A stretch of 64,000 nt of DNA from Candidatus Poribacteria bacterium (GTDB lineage Bacteria > Poribacteria > WGA-4E > WGA-3G), in NCBI GenBank assembly GCA_022394755.1, contig JAGFCA010000039.1, positions 1 to 64,000 on the forward strand. Direction: 5' to 3'. Position 1 is the stretch's first letter; each line of letters starts with the position of its first letter. Shown piece by piece: positions 45,567 to 54,530 of the stretch. A model generated the notes under the pieces. It was not told the DNA's origin. It saw only the letters and a program-made list of their open reading frames with translations, and made no database searches. A program made the translations under genes and the position numbers.

Positions 45567-46538
45567 TCACACTTCATCTTCCCCATAAATCCCAAGATTT
45601 CGATACCGTTCAGAACGTTGTTGGATAAGTTGTTCTTCGTTCATATTCATTAGTTCTGTAAGATGTTTCCGTATTGCCCTTTTGACATTCCTTGCAGCAA
45701 TATCAGGATTTCGATGTGCCCCTCCGAGTGGCTCCCGTATGACTTGGTCAATGACACCGACTTTTAACAGGTCGGGGGCAGTAGGTTTATAGCCTTCAGT
45801 CGCTTCTGGTGCGTGTTCGCCTTTATCTTTCCATACAATTCCGCTACATGCTTCAGGTGGTGCCACACAGTAGATAGCATATTCCATCATTAACACTCGA
45901 TTTCCAACCGCAATAGCTAAAGCACCACCGCTGCCACCTTCGCCAATAATTACGACAAGAATTGGAACCCGCATCTGTATCATTTCAGCAAGGTTTTCTG
46001 CGATCGCTGTTGCCTGTCCATACTCTTCGGATCTGAGATCAAAATGAGCTCCGGGTGTATCAACAAAACAGATTAATGGTCGGTTAAATTTATTTGCTAA
46101 CTGCATCAGCCGTCGGGCTTTTCTATAACCTTCAGGGTGGGTATATCCAAAGTTCATTTCTTGGCGTTCAACAAGGTTTGTTCCTTTCTGCTGTGCAAGG
46201 TAGACGATAGGTTGTTTTTCAAACCAAGCGAATCCTCCAATAAGTGCTCGGTCATCTCCATATAACTTATCGCTACGTAATTCAACAGGTTCATCAAGGA
46301 GTGCATCAATATATAGAGAGGCTTGTGGACGTTGTGGATGCCGTGCTAATCGGACCTTATCCCATCGGCTCAATTTTTGGAATGTTTGTTTTGTCAGTGA
46401 TTCGGCATTTTGTTTCAGGGCAGCAAAGCCTTCAGTCAGATCTAACTCAGGGTGTTCTTCTCTAAAAGTGTGCAATTGGTTAAGGTGTCGTTCTAATTCA
46501 ATAAGTGGCTTTTCAAAATCTAATTCTGTAGAATTCAC
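45567..46538 (-). CDS. accA: acetyl-CoA carboxylase carboxyltransferase subunit alpha
   Basis: A 323-residue protein. It transfers the carboxyl group from biotin to acetyl-CoA with AccD in the first step of fatty-acid synthesis. Seen: ELDFEKPLIELERHLNQLHT at the N-terminus, ICFVDTPGAHFDLRSEEYGQ, VIGEGGSGGALAIAVGNRVL (acyl-CoA site) and YCVAPPEACSGIVWKD. Normal length. accD is not in the window. It is 14 bp from dprA upstream. Confidence 0.96.
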   Translation of the reverse strand: MNSTELDFEKPLIELERHLNQLHTFREEHPELDLTEGFAALKQNAESLTKQTFQKLSRWDKVRLARHPQRPQASLYIDALLDEPVELRSDKLYGDDRALIGGFAWFEKQPIVYLAQQKGTNLVERQEMNFGYTHPEGYRKARRLMQLANKFNRPLICFVDTPGAHFDLRSEEYGQATAIAENLAEMIQMRVPILVVIIGEGGSGGALAIAVGNRVLMMEYAIYCVAPPEACSGIVWKDKGEHAPEATEGYKPTAPDLLKVGVIDQVIREPLGGAHRNPDIAARNVKRAIRKHLTELMNMNEEQLIQQRSERYRNLGIYGEDEV

Positions 46539-46551
46539 AAATTAGTTCCTC

Positions 46552-47754
46552 TTAAATATTCTTAGCAAACTGTTTCCCAGGCAATTGCTGGACAATGCCT
46601 TTGAGTTCCAACATTAATAGAACGCTGGACACTTGGTTAATCGGCAATTTCGTTGTTCTAACGATTGTATCAATATGTGAGGAGGGTACTTCAATTGCAT
46701 AAAAAACAGTCTTCTCGTCATCGGTTAAATCTGGTGGTGTAACGGAAGGAGCAGAGACTTTCTTCTCAGTGTTTGTTTTTTCATTTTCCCGACTCTTTGT
46801 TATTATGGAGGGTTGTGGACTTTCTGGTTTATTCTCTGTGCCTAAGTTGGGTGAATTGGTAGAAATATGATTTATAAGATGTTGTGGAAGTGCATCTAAT
46901 AAATCGTCTACAGTACTAATGAGTTTAGCACCATTATCAATTAATTTATGAGTTCCAGTTGATAGTTCCGAGAAAATTTCACCCGGTACAGCGAAGACTT
47001 CTCTTCCTTGTTCGGAAGCAAGACGTGCGGTAATTAAAGCACCACTCCGGCTTGAAGCTTCAACTACAACGGTTCCGAGTGTTAAACCACTAATAATACG
47101 GTTTCGTCTTGGAAAGTTTTCAGATCTCGGTTTCATCCCCATTGGGAATTCCGATATAAGGGCACCAGATTCTATAACCCTCTCTTCCATATCACTATTT
47201 CCTGAAGGATATGTTAGACTGAGTCCGTTTCCCATGACTGCTAATGTTCTCCCATTTGCCTCAAGGGCGCCTCTGTGAGCATATGTATCTATTCCTTGTG
47301 CAAAACCACTGGTAACGGTGATACCTCGTTGGGCAAGTTGATATGCTAATTGATAACTAACACGGCGTCCGTAGTCTTTTGCTTCTCGTGAACCGACGAG
47401 GGCAATACTAAATGCATCTTCTGGTATCAGTTTACCTCTGATATACAATAGCAAAGGAGGGGAGTCTACCTCCTTTAACAATGATGGATACTCCTTATCA
47501 TAGATAGTGACAACTTGGCAGCCATATTCTTCAATCAACTGCAATTCCTGTTCTAATGGAGAACCGAGTTTTTTATCAGCTAAACTTTTTCTTATAGACG
47601 GTGTTAGCTCGTCGATTCCGTCCAATTCCTGTGCTGATGCGTTTATAACTGCTTCAGCACTTCCTAAAGTCTCGATTAAAAAGGGTACAGTTTTTGAACC
47701 GATACCTTGAATTAGGTTTAGATGGATAAGATTCGTTGTTTCTGGTGATAACAT
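46552..47754 (-). CDS. dprA: DNA-processing protein DprA
   Basis: A 400-residue protein that loads RecA on incoming single-stranded DNA in transformation. An N-terminal HhH-type region (LIQGIGSKTVPFLIETLGS), then the Rossmann core IALVGSREAKDYGRRVSYQL, VTSGFAQGIDTYAHRGALEA, MGNGLSLTYPSGN and FPRRNRIISGLTLGTVVVEA. The C-terminal winged-helix DML1 domain is at about 335-398, after a Ser/Pro-rich linker. It is directly upstream of accA. No other competence gene is seen. Confidence 0.95.
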   Translation of the reverse strand: MLSPETTNLIHLNLIQGIGSKTVPFLIETLGSAEAVINASAQELDGIDELTPSIRKSLADKKLGSPLEQELQLIEEYGCQVVTIYDKEYPSLLKEVDSPPLLLYIRGKLIPEDAFSIALVGSREAKDYGRRVSYQLAYQLAQRGITVTSGFAQGIDTYAHRGALEANGRTLAVMGNGLSLTYPSGNSDMEERVIESGALISEFPMGMKPRSENFPRRNRIISGLTLGTVVVEASSRSGALITARLASEQGREVFAVPGEIFSELSTGTHKLIDNGAKLISTVDDLLDALPQHLINHISTNSPNLGTENKPESPQPSIITKSRENEKTNTEKKVSAPSVTPPDLTDDEKTVFYAIEVPSSHIDTIVRTTKLPINQVSSVLLMLELKGIVQQLPGKQFAKNI

Positions 47755-47824
47755 CGGTTAAAAATGAACCCTTTTACGAGATTTATTGCCTTGATTGGTT
47801 GCAATTACACTATAGATAAGTATA

Positions 47825-48409
47825 TTACATAGTATTAGCATCAGCAGTAGGTGTTGGAAGTGCGTAGTAGAGTTCAATTTCCTGAATTTTTCTAAATTCA
47901 GCTGAAGTAGGGGCACCCGTCTCAGATCTCTTGTACCGACTTTGACCTCCTATACGGCGTGAATCCCATCTGCGTGGGACTTTTAAACGGAATTGTTTTG
48001 TTAAGATCGGTTTCTGAAGTGTTGTCTTATATTCTGTGCGAAGATTATCTTTTACCTCTTTAACAGTAATCCACTTGCCGTTATCGTCCATATATTGAAT
48101 TTCGAAAAACTCTAACTGTCCTTCTTTTGCCTTAATGACAACGTGTTGTATTGTTTGAGGTAGATTCCAACTAAGGACTGCCTCAGTGTAATTATCTGAT
48201 TCTTGCTGAGAAGCTACATCCCTTGCATCTTCACGTATAGTAGTTGTTTCACCTTCGGTATAAATATTGTCGTCATGAAATTTGGAGTCTGAACTTGCAG
48301 CAGAAACTGCGATGTTCTTGCTCCAGTTTTGTGCTGGGTTAGATGCAAGAATACAACCCGACAACCCTACTATCCAGCATAGGGTTACAATTAAGAAACC
48401 AAAACGCAT
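47825..48409 (-). CDS. lipoprotein with discoidin-like domain
   Basis: A 194-residue lipoprotein with lipobox LSGC (Cys19). The mature part has a jelly-roll pattern: AVLSWNLPQTIQHVVIKAKE, FFEIQYMDDNGKWITVKEVK, TKQFRLKVPRRWDSRRI, and IQEIELYY at the end. This order is that of F5/8 type C (discoidin) domains. It resembles its upstream neighbour (48446) and is 36 bp from it, so they are probably one duplicated pair on one transcript. A ligand is unknown. Confidence 0.65.
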   Translation of the reverse strand: MRFGFLIVTLCWIVGLSGCILASNPAQNWSKNIAVSAASSDSKFHDDNIYTEGETTTIREDARDVASQQESDNYTEAVLSWNLPQTIQHVVIKAKEGQLEFFEIQYMDDNGKWITVKEVKDNLRTEYKTTLQKPILTKQFRLKVPRRWDSRRIGGQSRYKRSETGAPTSAEFRKIQEIELYYALPTPTADANTM

Positions 48410-48445
48410 TTATTACCTCCTAATGATTGTATAATATATCTGCTG

Positions 48446-49105
48446 TTATTCTAAATCCAAGAGATCATCCAGTTCTTGTTCACGATTTTCAGCAGCTGTA
48501 CTTTCCTTTGTCTGCTCCGCTGTCTTATAGCCGAATAATTCAATTTCTCGAATTTTTGCTTGAGCGCGACGGTTTTGACCATACTGTCTGAAATTACCTG
48601 ATCGAGCTCTTTGGGCTCGACTAAGGCCTGCATCGTCTGTAGTTGATAAAATACGTATGCGAATTTGTCTTGTTGGGAACGGTACTAATACAGGAATTTC
48701 TATTGGATTTGTTTTAACACTCTTTACGTCTTTAATCAATTTCCAGTCTGTATCATTGATAATACCACCTTTGTCAGCAAAAATGTCAAAGGTTTTAATG
48801 TTGTCTGAGTGAATAACAATCCGTCGTATAACTTTTTCTTCTGGTAGTGTAATGACAACTTCAGATGCGGGGTTTGAACCAAAATTAGTGTTTGCCCCTA
48901 CAGGAAAAGTGGATTCCCCTATAGTGTTCATATTCCCATCAATTACTTGTGGACTTGAGGCGTTTGTCCCCTCAATAAGAGCGTAATTTTCACTCCATTC
49001 TTGTTCTGATAGCAAGACACTACATCCGACTATGAGAAATACAGAGATAGTAATCAAAGAAAATATTGTAATTGTTTTTAAGAACATTAGATTACTCCTT
49101 AGCAT
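48446..49105 (-). CDS. lipoprotein with discoidin-like domain, sister of 47825
   Basis: A 219-residue lipoprotein with lipobox IVGC (Cys28). It has NASSPQVIDGNMNTIGESTF, the usual opening of F5/8 C domains, followed by EVVITLPEEKVIRRIVIHSD, FDIFADKGG and FPTRQIRIRILSTTDDAG, and IREIELFGYK as the last strand. The last 30 residues are charged. It is paired with the next lipoprotein and lies 49 bp downstream of cysS. It is probably at the cell surface; function unknown. Confidence 0.65.
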   Translation of the reverse strand: MLRSNLMFLKTITIFSLITISVFLIVGCSVLLSEQEWSENYALIEGTNASSPQVIDGNMNTIGESTFPVGANTNFGSNPASEVVITLPEEKVIRRIVIHSDNIKTFDIFADKGGIINDTDWKLIKDVKSVKTNPIEIPVLVPFPTRQIRIRILSTTDDAGLSRAQRARSGNFRQYGQNRRAQAKIREIELFGYKTAEQTKESTAAENREQELDDLLDLE

Positions 49106-49153
49106 AATGTTAATTTACTATAGCCTGAACAATATATATTAGTTATGTTCAGG

Positions 49154-50599
49154 TTAAGAAATGAATTTCCAAGTGGATCCGTCTTTGGTGTCTTGGATTT
49201 CAATATTAAGTTCTATGAGTCGATCTCGAATCATGTCAGATGTATCCCAATCCTTCCGATTTCGAGCGTCTTGTCGAATATCTAAGAGCAGGTCAAGCAC
49301 TGGTTCAAGATATTCGTTCGTTTGTGCATGGACATCTTCATTATTTGAATAGATACCGAGGACTTCACAAGTCTCAATTAATGCTTTGTAGGCACGTGTG
49401 TAAATATGATTGGACACTCCGTTAGTTGCAACAATTGATTTATTTATTGTACTGACAAGTGTGAAAATAGATCCGACTGCTTGTGCTGTATTAAAATCAG
49501 TATCCATAGCTTGTGTAAAATCGGTTTGCATTTTTTCAATTGCAGAGACAAGTGAAGCATCTTCAGTTGTCAATTCGTTCTTGATATCTTTCGACTCGTC
49601 TATATCAACAGAATACTTCTCCAATGTATCTATGCAATTGTTTAACCGTTTAAGTGCAGATTCAGATGTTTGTAAACTTTCTAAACTATAATCAAGTGGA
49701 TGGCGATAATGAGCAGAGACAAGGAAATGGCGAATAACTGCAGGCGGATATTTGTCAAGGGCTTCTCTCAATAAGATAAAGTTCTTTTCGGATTTTCCCA
49801 TACGTTTACCACCTATTTTTAAAAAAGCAACATGAACCCAATACCGTGCAAATGGAACACCTGTTGCTAATTCACTTTGCGCTATTTCATTTTCATGGTG
49901 AGGGAACAACAGGTCTTCACCACCAAGGTGTATATCAATAGTTTCGCCAAGATGCTTCATTGCCATAGAAGAACATTCAATGTGCCACCCGGGTCTGCCT
50001 TGTCCCCACGGGCTTTCCCAAAACGGTTCACCGGGTTTTGCAGCTTTCCACATATCGAAATCACGCGGATCTTCTTTCCGTTCATCCACTTCAACGCGCG
50101 CACCAGCCAGTAAATCTTCAGGTTTTCGACGAGAGAGTTTGCCATAATCACTAAATGAATTTACACGATAATACACACTTCCATCAACTACGTAAGCAGC
50201 ACCTTTATCAATTAGTATTTGGATCAGGTCTATCATTTCAGTTATATGTTCTGTTGCTTTTGGGTGTACATCAGCAGGTTGAATCCCGAGTCGTTGTGTA
50301 TCTTCAAAGTATGCTAAACCGTTTGCATGGGCAAGTTCACTTGCACTGATACCGAGCGTGTGTGCCCGGTTAATGATTTTATCGTCAATATCAGTAAGAT
50401 TTTGTACTAATTTAACAGTATATCCCTTATATACCAAATACCTTCTGATTATATCTGTAACAAGAGCTGTCCGTGCGTTTCCAATGTGAATATAGTCGTA
50501 GACTGTAGGTCCACAACTGTATATTGAAACATTTCCATGGTTTTGCGGTGTGAATTCCTCAAGTTGTCTGCTCAGTGAATTATATACTTTTAAACCCAT
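49154..50599 (-). CDS. cysS: cysteinyl-tRNA synthetase
   Basis: A 481-residue class I synthetase. Zinc ligand Cys and HIGH: YSCGPTVYDYIHIGNARTAL (about residues 28-47). GRPGWHIECSSMAMKHLG and GGEDLLFPHHENEIAQSE hold the remaining zinc and substrate residues. The KMSKS loop is GKRMGKSEKNF, that is RMGKS in place of KMSKS, a mild change. The C-terminal anticodon-binding part is present and length is normal. It is followed on the same strand by ispF-ispD upstream and two lipoproteins downstream. Confidence 0.96.
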   Translation of the reverse strand: MGLKVYNSLSRQLEEFTPQNHGNVSIYSCGPTVYDYIHIGNARTALVTDIIRRYLVYKGYTVKLVQNLTDIDDKIINRAHTLGISASELAHANGLAYFEDTQRLGIQPADVHPKATEHITEMIDLIQILIDKGAAYVVDGSVYYRVNSFSDYGKLSRRKPEDLLAGARVEVDERKEDPRDFDMWKAAKPGEPFWESPWGQGRPGWHIECSSMAMKHLGETIDIHLGGEDLLFPHHENEIAQSELATGVPFARYWVHVAFLKIGGKRMGKSEKNFILLREALDKYPPAVIRHFLVSAHYRHPLDYSLESLQTSESALKRLNNCIDTLEKYSVDIDESKDIKNELTTEDASLVSAIEKMQTDFTQAMDTDFNTAQAVGSIFTLVSTINKSIVATNGVSNHIYTRAYKALIETCEVLGIYSNNEDVHAQTNEYLEPVLDLLLDIRQDARNRKDWDTSDMIRDRLIELNIEIQDTKDGSTWKFIS

Positions 50600-50662
50600 T
50601 CGCTGTTCCTTTACTAATATCCATGTGATAGGTTATTCAATAAGAAGTATAGTTATTGAGAT

Positions 50663-51136
50663 TTAATATTTTTTGATTAATGCAATTGCTTGAGCCACTA
50701 TTGCTTTTTCCTCACCAACGATTCCTAAACCTTCTGAGGTAGTAGCCTTTACACTCACTTGTGATTCAGAAATTTCTAAAGTTTTGGCAAGTACGGAACG
50801 TATTTGCTGAATATATGGAGATAATTTTGGACGTTGAGCAACAACTGTGCTGTCAATGTTTTCTATTACATATCCTTGTTCTTTAATTATTGCCTTGATT
50901 TTGTGTAGAAAAACTTGACTATCCATACCTTCATAATTTGGGTCTGTATCGGGAAAGTGTGTCCCAATATCTCCCAAAGCGACTGCGCCTAAGAGAGCAT
51001 CACAGATTGCATGTGTTAATACATCGGCATCTGAATGGCCTAATAAACCTAAGTGAAAAGGGATTTCTACACCACCTAAAATTAATTTGCGATTTTTAAT
51101 AAGTTGATGTACGTCGTAACCGATTCCTATCCTCAT
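50663..51136 (-). CDS. ispF: 2-C-methyl-D-erythritol 2,4-cyclodiphosphate synthase
   Basis: A 157-residue enzyme of the non-mevalonate isoprenoid pathway. GIGYDVHQL gives the zinc ligands Asp and His. GHSDADVLTHAICDALLGAV, GDIGTHFPDTDP and the end VSVKATTSEGLGIVGEEKAI are family-typical. Normal length. It is 46 bp downstream of ispD. Confidence 0.97.
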   Translation of the reverse strand: MRIGIGYDVHQLIKNRKLILGGVEIPFHLGLLGHSDADVLTHAICDALLGAVALGDIGTHFPDTDPNYEGMDSQVFLHKIKAIIKEQGYVIENIDSTVVAQRPKLSPYIQQIRSVLAKTLEISESQVSVKATTSEGLGIVGEEKAIVAQAIALIKKY

Positions 51137-51181
51137 CTATTATATTTCACAATCATATTTTTACAATAGGTTTATTATATA

Positions 51182-51892
51182 CTATATGCGATTGTTATGC
51201 CAGAGTTCAGCTATCTGCATATCTTCTGGTGTTGTTAGTTTTATATTTTTATAACTTCCCATTACTAACTTAACCGGGTATCCAAGTTTTTCAACTAAGC
51301 CTGCATCATCAGACGCAGTAATTCCTGTTTTTATTGCAGCTTCATACGCTTCAAGTAAAAGAGATTTACGAAAAACTTGTGGTGTTTGTACACGCCACAA
51401 GGTATTTCTATCAGGAGTGTGGTGTATGAATTTGTCTTCTCCTGCCACCTTAATTGTATCCTTCACCGGTACAGCTGAAACTGCTGCACCCCATTTTTCT
51501 GAGGCTGCAAGGCATTCAAAGATAATATTTTCATCCAGAAAAGGACGTACACCATCATGAACAATTACATAGTCAACATCATCTGTAAGCCTGCAAAGTC
51601 CATTAAATACAGATACTTGCCGAGAATCACCACCTTCCACCAGTTCTTGCACTTTCTTGTAGCGGTAAGGGGCGATGACGGTTTGATCACATATATCAAT
51701 ATCTAATTTGTTAACAATGACATATATATCGTCAATAGCACTGTTGTTTTCAAAAAGGTCTATTGTGTGGGATAGAATCGGTTTATCGTCTAATATTAGA
51801 TAAGGCTTTTTTATAGATGACTCCATTCGATGACCTGCCCCTGCAGCGGGAATAAGAACGCTTATTTTGCTGTTCATTTGTTCCCATCTCAT
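51182..51892 (-). CDS. ispD: 2-C-methyl-D-erythritol 4-phosphate cytidylyltransferase
   Basis: A 236-residue (or 231-residue) enzyme. VLIPAAGAGHRMESSIKKPY is the CTP-binding loop, VIVHDGVRPFLDENII holds the metal Asp, and TLWRVQTPQVFRKSLLLEAY and TASDDAGLVEKLGYPVKLV complete the family. The longer start (51892) overlaps the upstream PIN gene's stop as ATGA, which favours coupled translation; ATG 51877 would give an N-terminus closer to homologues. Which is used is open. ispF follows. Confidence 0.95.
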   Translation of the reverse strand: MRWEQMNSKISVLIPAAGAGHRMESSIKKPYLILDDKPILSHTIDLFENNSAIDDIYVIVNKLDIDICDQTVIAPYRYKKVQELVEGGDSRQVSVFNGLCRLTDDVDYVIVHDGVRPFLDENIIFECLAASEKWGAAVSAVPVKDTIKVAGEDKFIHHTPDRNTLWRVQTPQVFRKSLLLEAYEAAIKTGITASDDAGLVEKLGYPVKLVMGSYKNIKLTTPEDMQIAELWHNNRI

Positions 51893-52923
51893 CCAACGTG
51901 GTCCTCTAAGTCAATTGAATCAGAGTTCCGTGCAAAGATCATTTGCCCGGTACTGGTTCGCAACATTTGTGTGACTACTACATCAAGTGTTTGCCCTATA
52001 TTGTCTTTTCCATCTTCAACGATAACCATTGTTCCATCATCAAGATAACCTACACCCTGGTTTGGTTCTTTTCCAATTTTTTGAAGATGTACTTGAATAA
52101 TTTCTCCTGCGACAACAATAGGTCGAATTGCATTGGCTAATTCATTAATGTTAAGAACTTTGACACCTTGAAGTTCTGCCACTTTATTGAGATTTAAGTC
52201 GTTAGTGAGAATTTTGGCAAAATGCTTCTGTGCGAAATGTACAAGTTTTGCGTCAACTTCTGTTAGGTGTGGTACATCTTCCTCAATGATTTCAACAGCG
52301 ATATAAGGACTGTTTTGTAGAGAACGTAGAATATCAAATCCGCGCCGTCCCTTATTTTTTCGTAAGATATCTGCTGAATCTGCGATATGTTGTAACTCAT
52401 TCAAAACAAAACGAGGAATTAGCAATGTACCATCAATAAATTGTGTTTCACAGATTTCAAGTATTCTTCCATCAATTATAACACTTGTGTCTAAGATCTT
52501 AAAGCCGTTTGCATCATTTGTAGCGAAGGGTGTACCTGTTTGAGTATATCGATAGGAGTTAAACATTCTAACAACGTTTGGACTCTCAGATATATAGTAA
52601 GCACATATCATGCCAACATAACCGATACCAATCACTATAAGAAATTTTGAAATGGTTTCCCATAATTCGTCTCTGGGATTAAAGAAAGGACCAGATAAAG
52701 GTAATAGTTGGTACACTCCAAGTGACACAATCAATCCTAATGCAAGTCCTATTATGCAAGCGACAATCTTGCGCAATTGAGTGACTTGAAGTGATATTTC
52801 ACCTGCAACAAGGATACAGGCGATTGCGAATCCAACGAATCCTGTAGAAATACTTGTTTGTGGTAGATAACAGGCTACAGCACTTGCAATGATAAAAACG
52901 AAACGAACTCCCCATATTTGCAT
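51889..52923 (-). CDS. YacL-like membrane protein with PIN and TRAM domains
   Basis: A 344-residue protein. Four hydrophobic helices lie in residues 5-125. The PIN domain (about 148-265) reads KILDTSVIIDGRILEICETQ with the first acidic residues, LIPRFVLNELQHIADSADIL and ILTNDLNLNKVAELQGVKVL. The TRAM domain (about 275-335) has GYLDDGTMVIVEDGK. This is the normal order of the YacL/UPF family found before ispD in many bacteria. It may be a membrane-bound nuclease. The stop overlaps ispD by 4 bp. Confidence 0.9.
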   Translation of the reverse strand: MQIWGVRFVFIIASAVACYLPQTSISTGFVGFAIACILVAGEISLQVTQLRKIVACIIGLALGLIVSLGVYQLLPLSGPFFNPRDELWETISKFLIVIGIGYVGMICAYYISESPNVVRMFNSYRYTQTGTPFATNDANGFKILDTSVIIDGRILEICETQFIDGTLLIPRFVLNELQHIADSADILRKNKGRRGFDILRSLQNSPYIAVEIIEEDVPHLTEVDAKLVHFAQKHFAKILTNDLNLNKVAELQGVKVLNINELANAIRPIVVAGEIIQVHLQKIGKEPNQGVGYLDDGTMVIVEDGKDNIGQTLDVVVTQMLRTSTGQMIFARNSDSIDLEDHVG

Positions 52924-53112
52924 AATTTCATTCCAAATTATAGTGGTGATAGGTGCTTCACCAGTTTTAACCTTATTTTATAAATAACCAGTATATTTTC
53001 TACTATATGATATTGTTAGCTCAATCAGAACTTTGTATATTTTTTATATTTTTTATATTTTTATATAATACTGCTATTCAGAACCCTATAAAATACAAGA
53101 AGAATAAGTTAA

Positions 53113-54474
53113 TTATAATAAGACTTCAAGACAATCATATATAGTATTCACGCCAATTAACTCAATATTTTCGTTTATTTCTAAACCTTTTTTATGGTAT
53201 TCCGGATAAATCACTCGTGTGAACCCGAGTTTTTCTGCTTCTTTGATCCTTTTTTCGATGTGTGTCACAGGTCTAATTTCACCGCCTAACCCAACTTCTC
53301 CAATAACAACAGTACCAGAGTCCATAGTAATATTTCGTTGGCTTGAAATTATCGCCATTAATACTCCAAGATCAATACCGGGTTCATCAACACGTAATCC
53401 GCCAGTAATATTTACGAACACATCTGAATCACTAATGTCCATTGCGATTCTTTTATTTAAGACAGCAATAAGAAGTGCGACACGGTTACGGTCAAGTCCT
53501 GTTGCTGTATTCCGTGGTGTACTGTAGTGAGTTGAAACGACAAGAGCTTGAACTTCCAATAAGAGTGGCCGAGTACCCTCAATGCTTGATACAATCACTG
53601 AACCAGAGATTTCTTCTTTTCTATCACTTAGAAAGAGTTGAGAGGGATTTTGAACGTCTACAAGTCCACTGTTTTTCATTTCAAAAATACCGAGTTCGTT
53701 TGTTGATCCGAACCGGTTTTTAATTGATCTTAAGATACGATATATGTGGTGGCGTTCACCTTCAAAGTACAATACGGTGTCTACTATATGTTCCAAAACC
53801 CTTGGACCTGCTAATGTTCCTTCTTTTGTTACATGTCCAACAAGAAACATAGGTATATTCTGGTTTTTAGCACATATCAATAGATGTGCAGCACATTCTC
53901 GGATCTGGGTTATACTCCCTGGAGCAGATTGAAAATCAGTTAAATATACTGCCTGAATCGAGTCTATTACCACAATTTTTGGTTGTAGTTTTTCTATATG
54001 TCTTTCAATCTCTCCTAAATTGTTTTCACATAGTACATATAAGTTATCAGAAGATACACCCAGTCGGTTAGAACGTAATTTTGTTTGATTTACAGATTCT
54101 TCACCGGTAACATAGAGGACACTTCCATATTTGATGCTTAAGGCATTACTTGCTTGTAAAAGGAGAGTGGATTTTCCTATTCCAGGATCACCTCCGATTA
54201 GAATGACTGAACCTGGGACAATTCCACCACCGAGAACTCTGTCGAATTCGACCATTCCTGTTAAGTGACGTTCAACATTAGTTGAAGTTACTTCAGAAAT
54301 TAATACAGGCTTGTTAGACGGTTCTCCAATATTTCGATGTAAAGGAGATGTAGGAACAATCTCTCTTTCTTCGGCAAAACTATTCCATGCCTGACATTCA
54401 GGACATTTACCCAGCGATCTTGGTGTTGTATAACCACATTCTTGGCAAACAAACTTGTTTTTATTTTGAGCCAT
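53113..54474 (-). CDS. radA: DNA repair protein RadA (Sms)
   Basis: A 453-residue RecA-like helicase that aids branch migration in recombination. N-terminal zinc finger CQECGYTTPRSLGKCPECQ; Walker A GGDPGIGKSTLLLQA; the RadA-specific KNRFG in LRSIKNRFGSTNELGIFEM; the C-terminal Lon-like domain with GGLRVDEPGIDLGVLMAIIS. Length normal. It is followed by a 190-bp AT-rich gap before the PIN-TRAM gene. Confidence 0.96.
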   Translation of the reverse strand: MAQNKNKFVCQECGYTTPRSLGKCPECQAWNSFAEEREIVPTSPLHRNIGEPSNKPVLISEVTSTNVERHLTGMVEFDRVLGGGIVPGSVILIGGDPGIGKSTLLLQASNALSIKYGSVLYVTGEESVNQTKLRSNRLGVSSDNLYVLCENNLGEIERHIEKLQPKIVVIDSIQAVYLTDFQSAPGSITQIRECAAHLLICAKNQNIPMFLVGHVTKEGTLAGPRVLEHIVDTVLYFEGERHHIYRILRSIKNRFGSTNELGIFEMKNSGLVDVQNPSQLFLSDRKEEISGSVIVSSIEGTRPLLLEVQALVVSTHYSTPRNTATGLDRNRVALLIAVLNKRIAMDISDSDVFVNITGGLRVDEPGIDLGVLMAIISSQRNITMDSGTVVIGEVGLGGEIRPVTHIEKRIKEAEKLGFTRVIYPEYHKKGLEINENIELIGVNTIYDCLEVLL

Positions 54475-54530
54475 ATTTAATAATGATAATGTGATTACGC
54501 TAATTAGTCAACCTTATTGGTGTGACCATA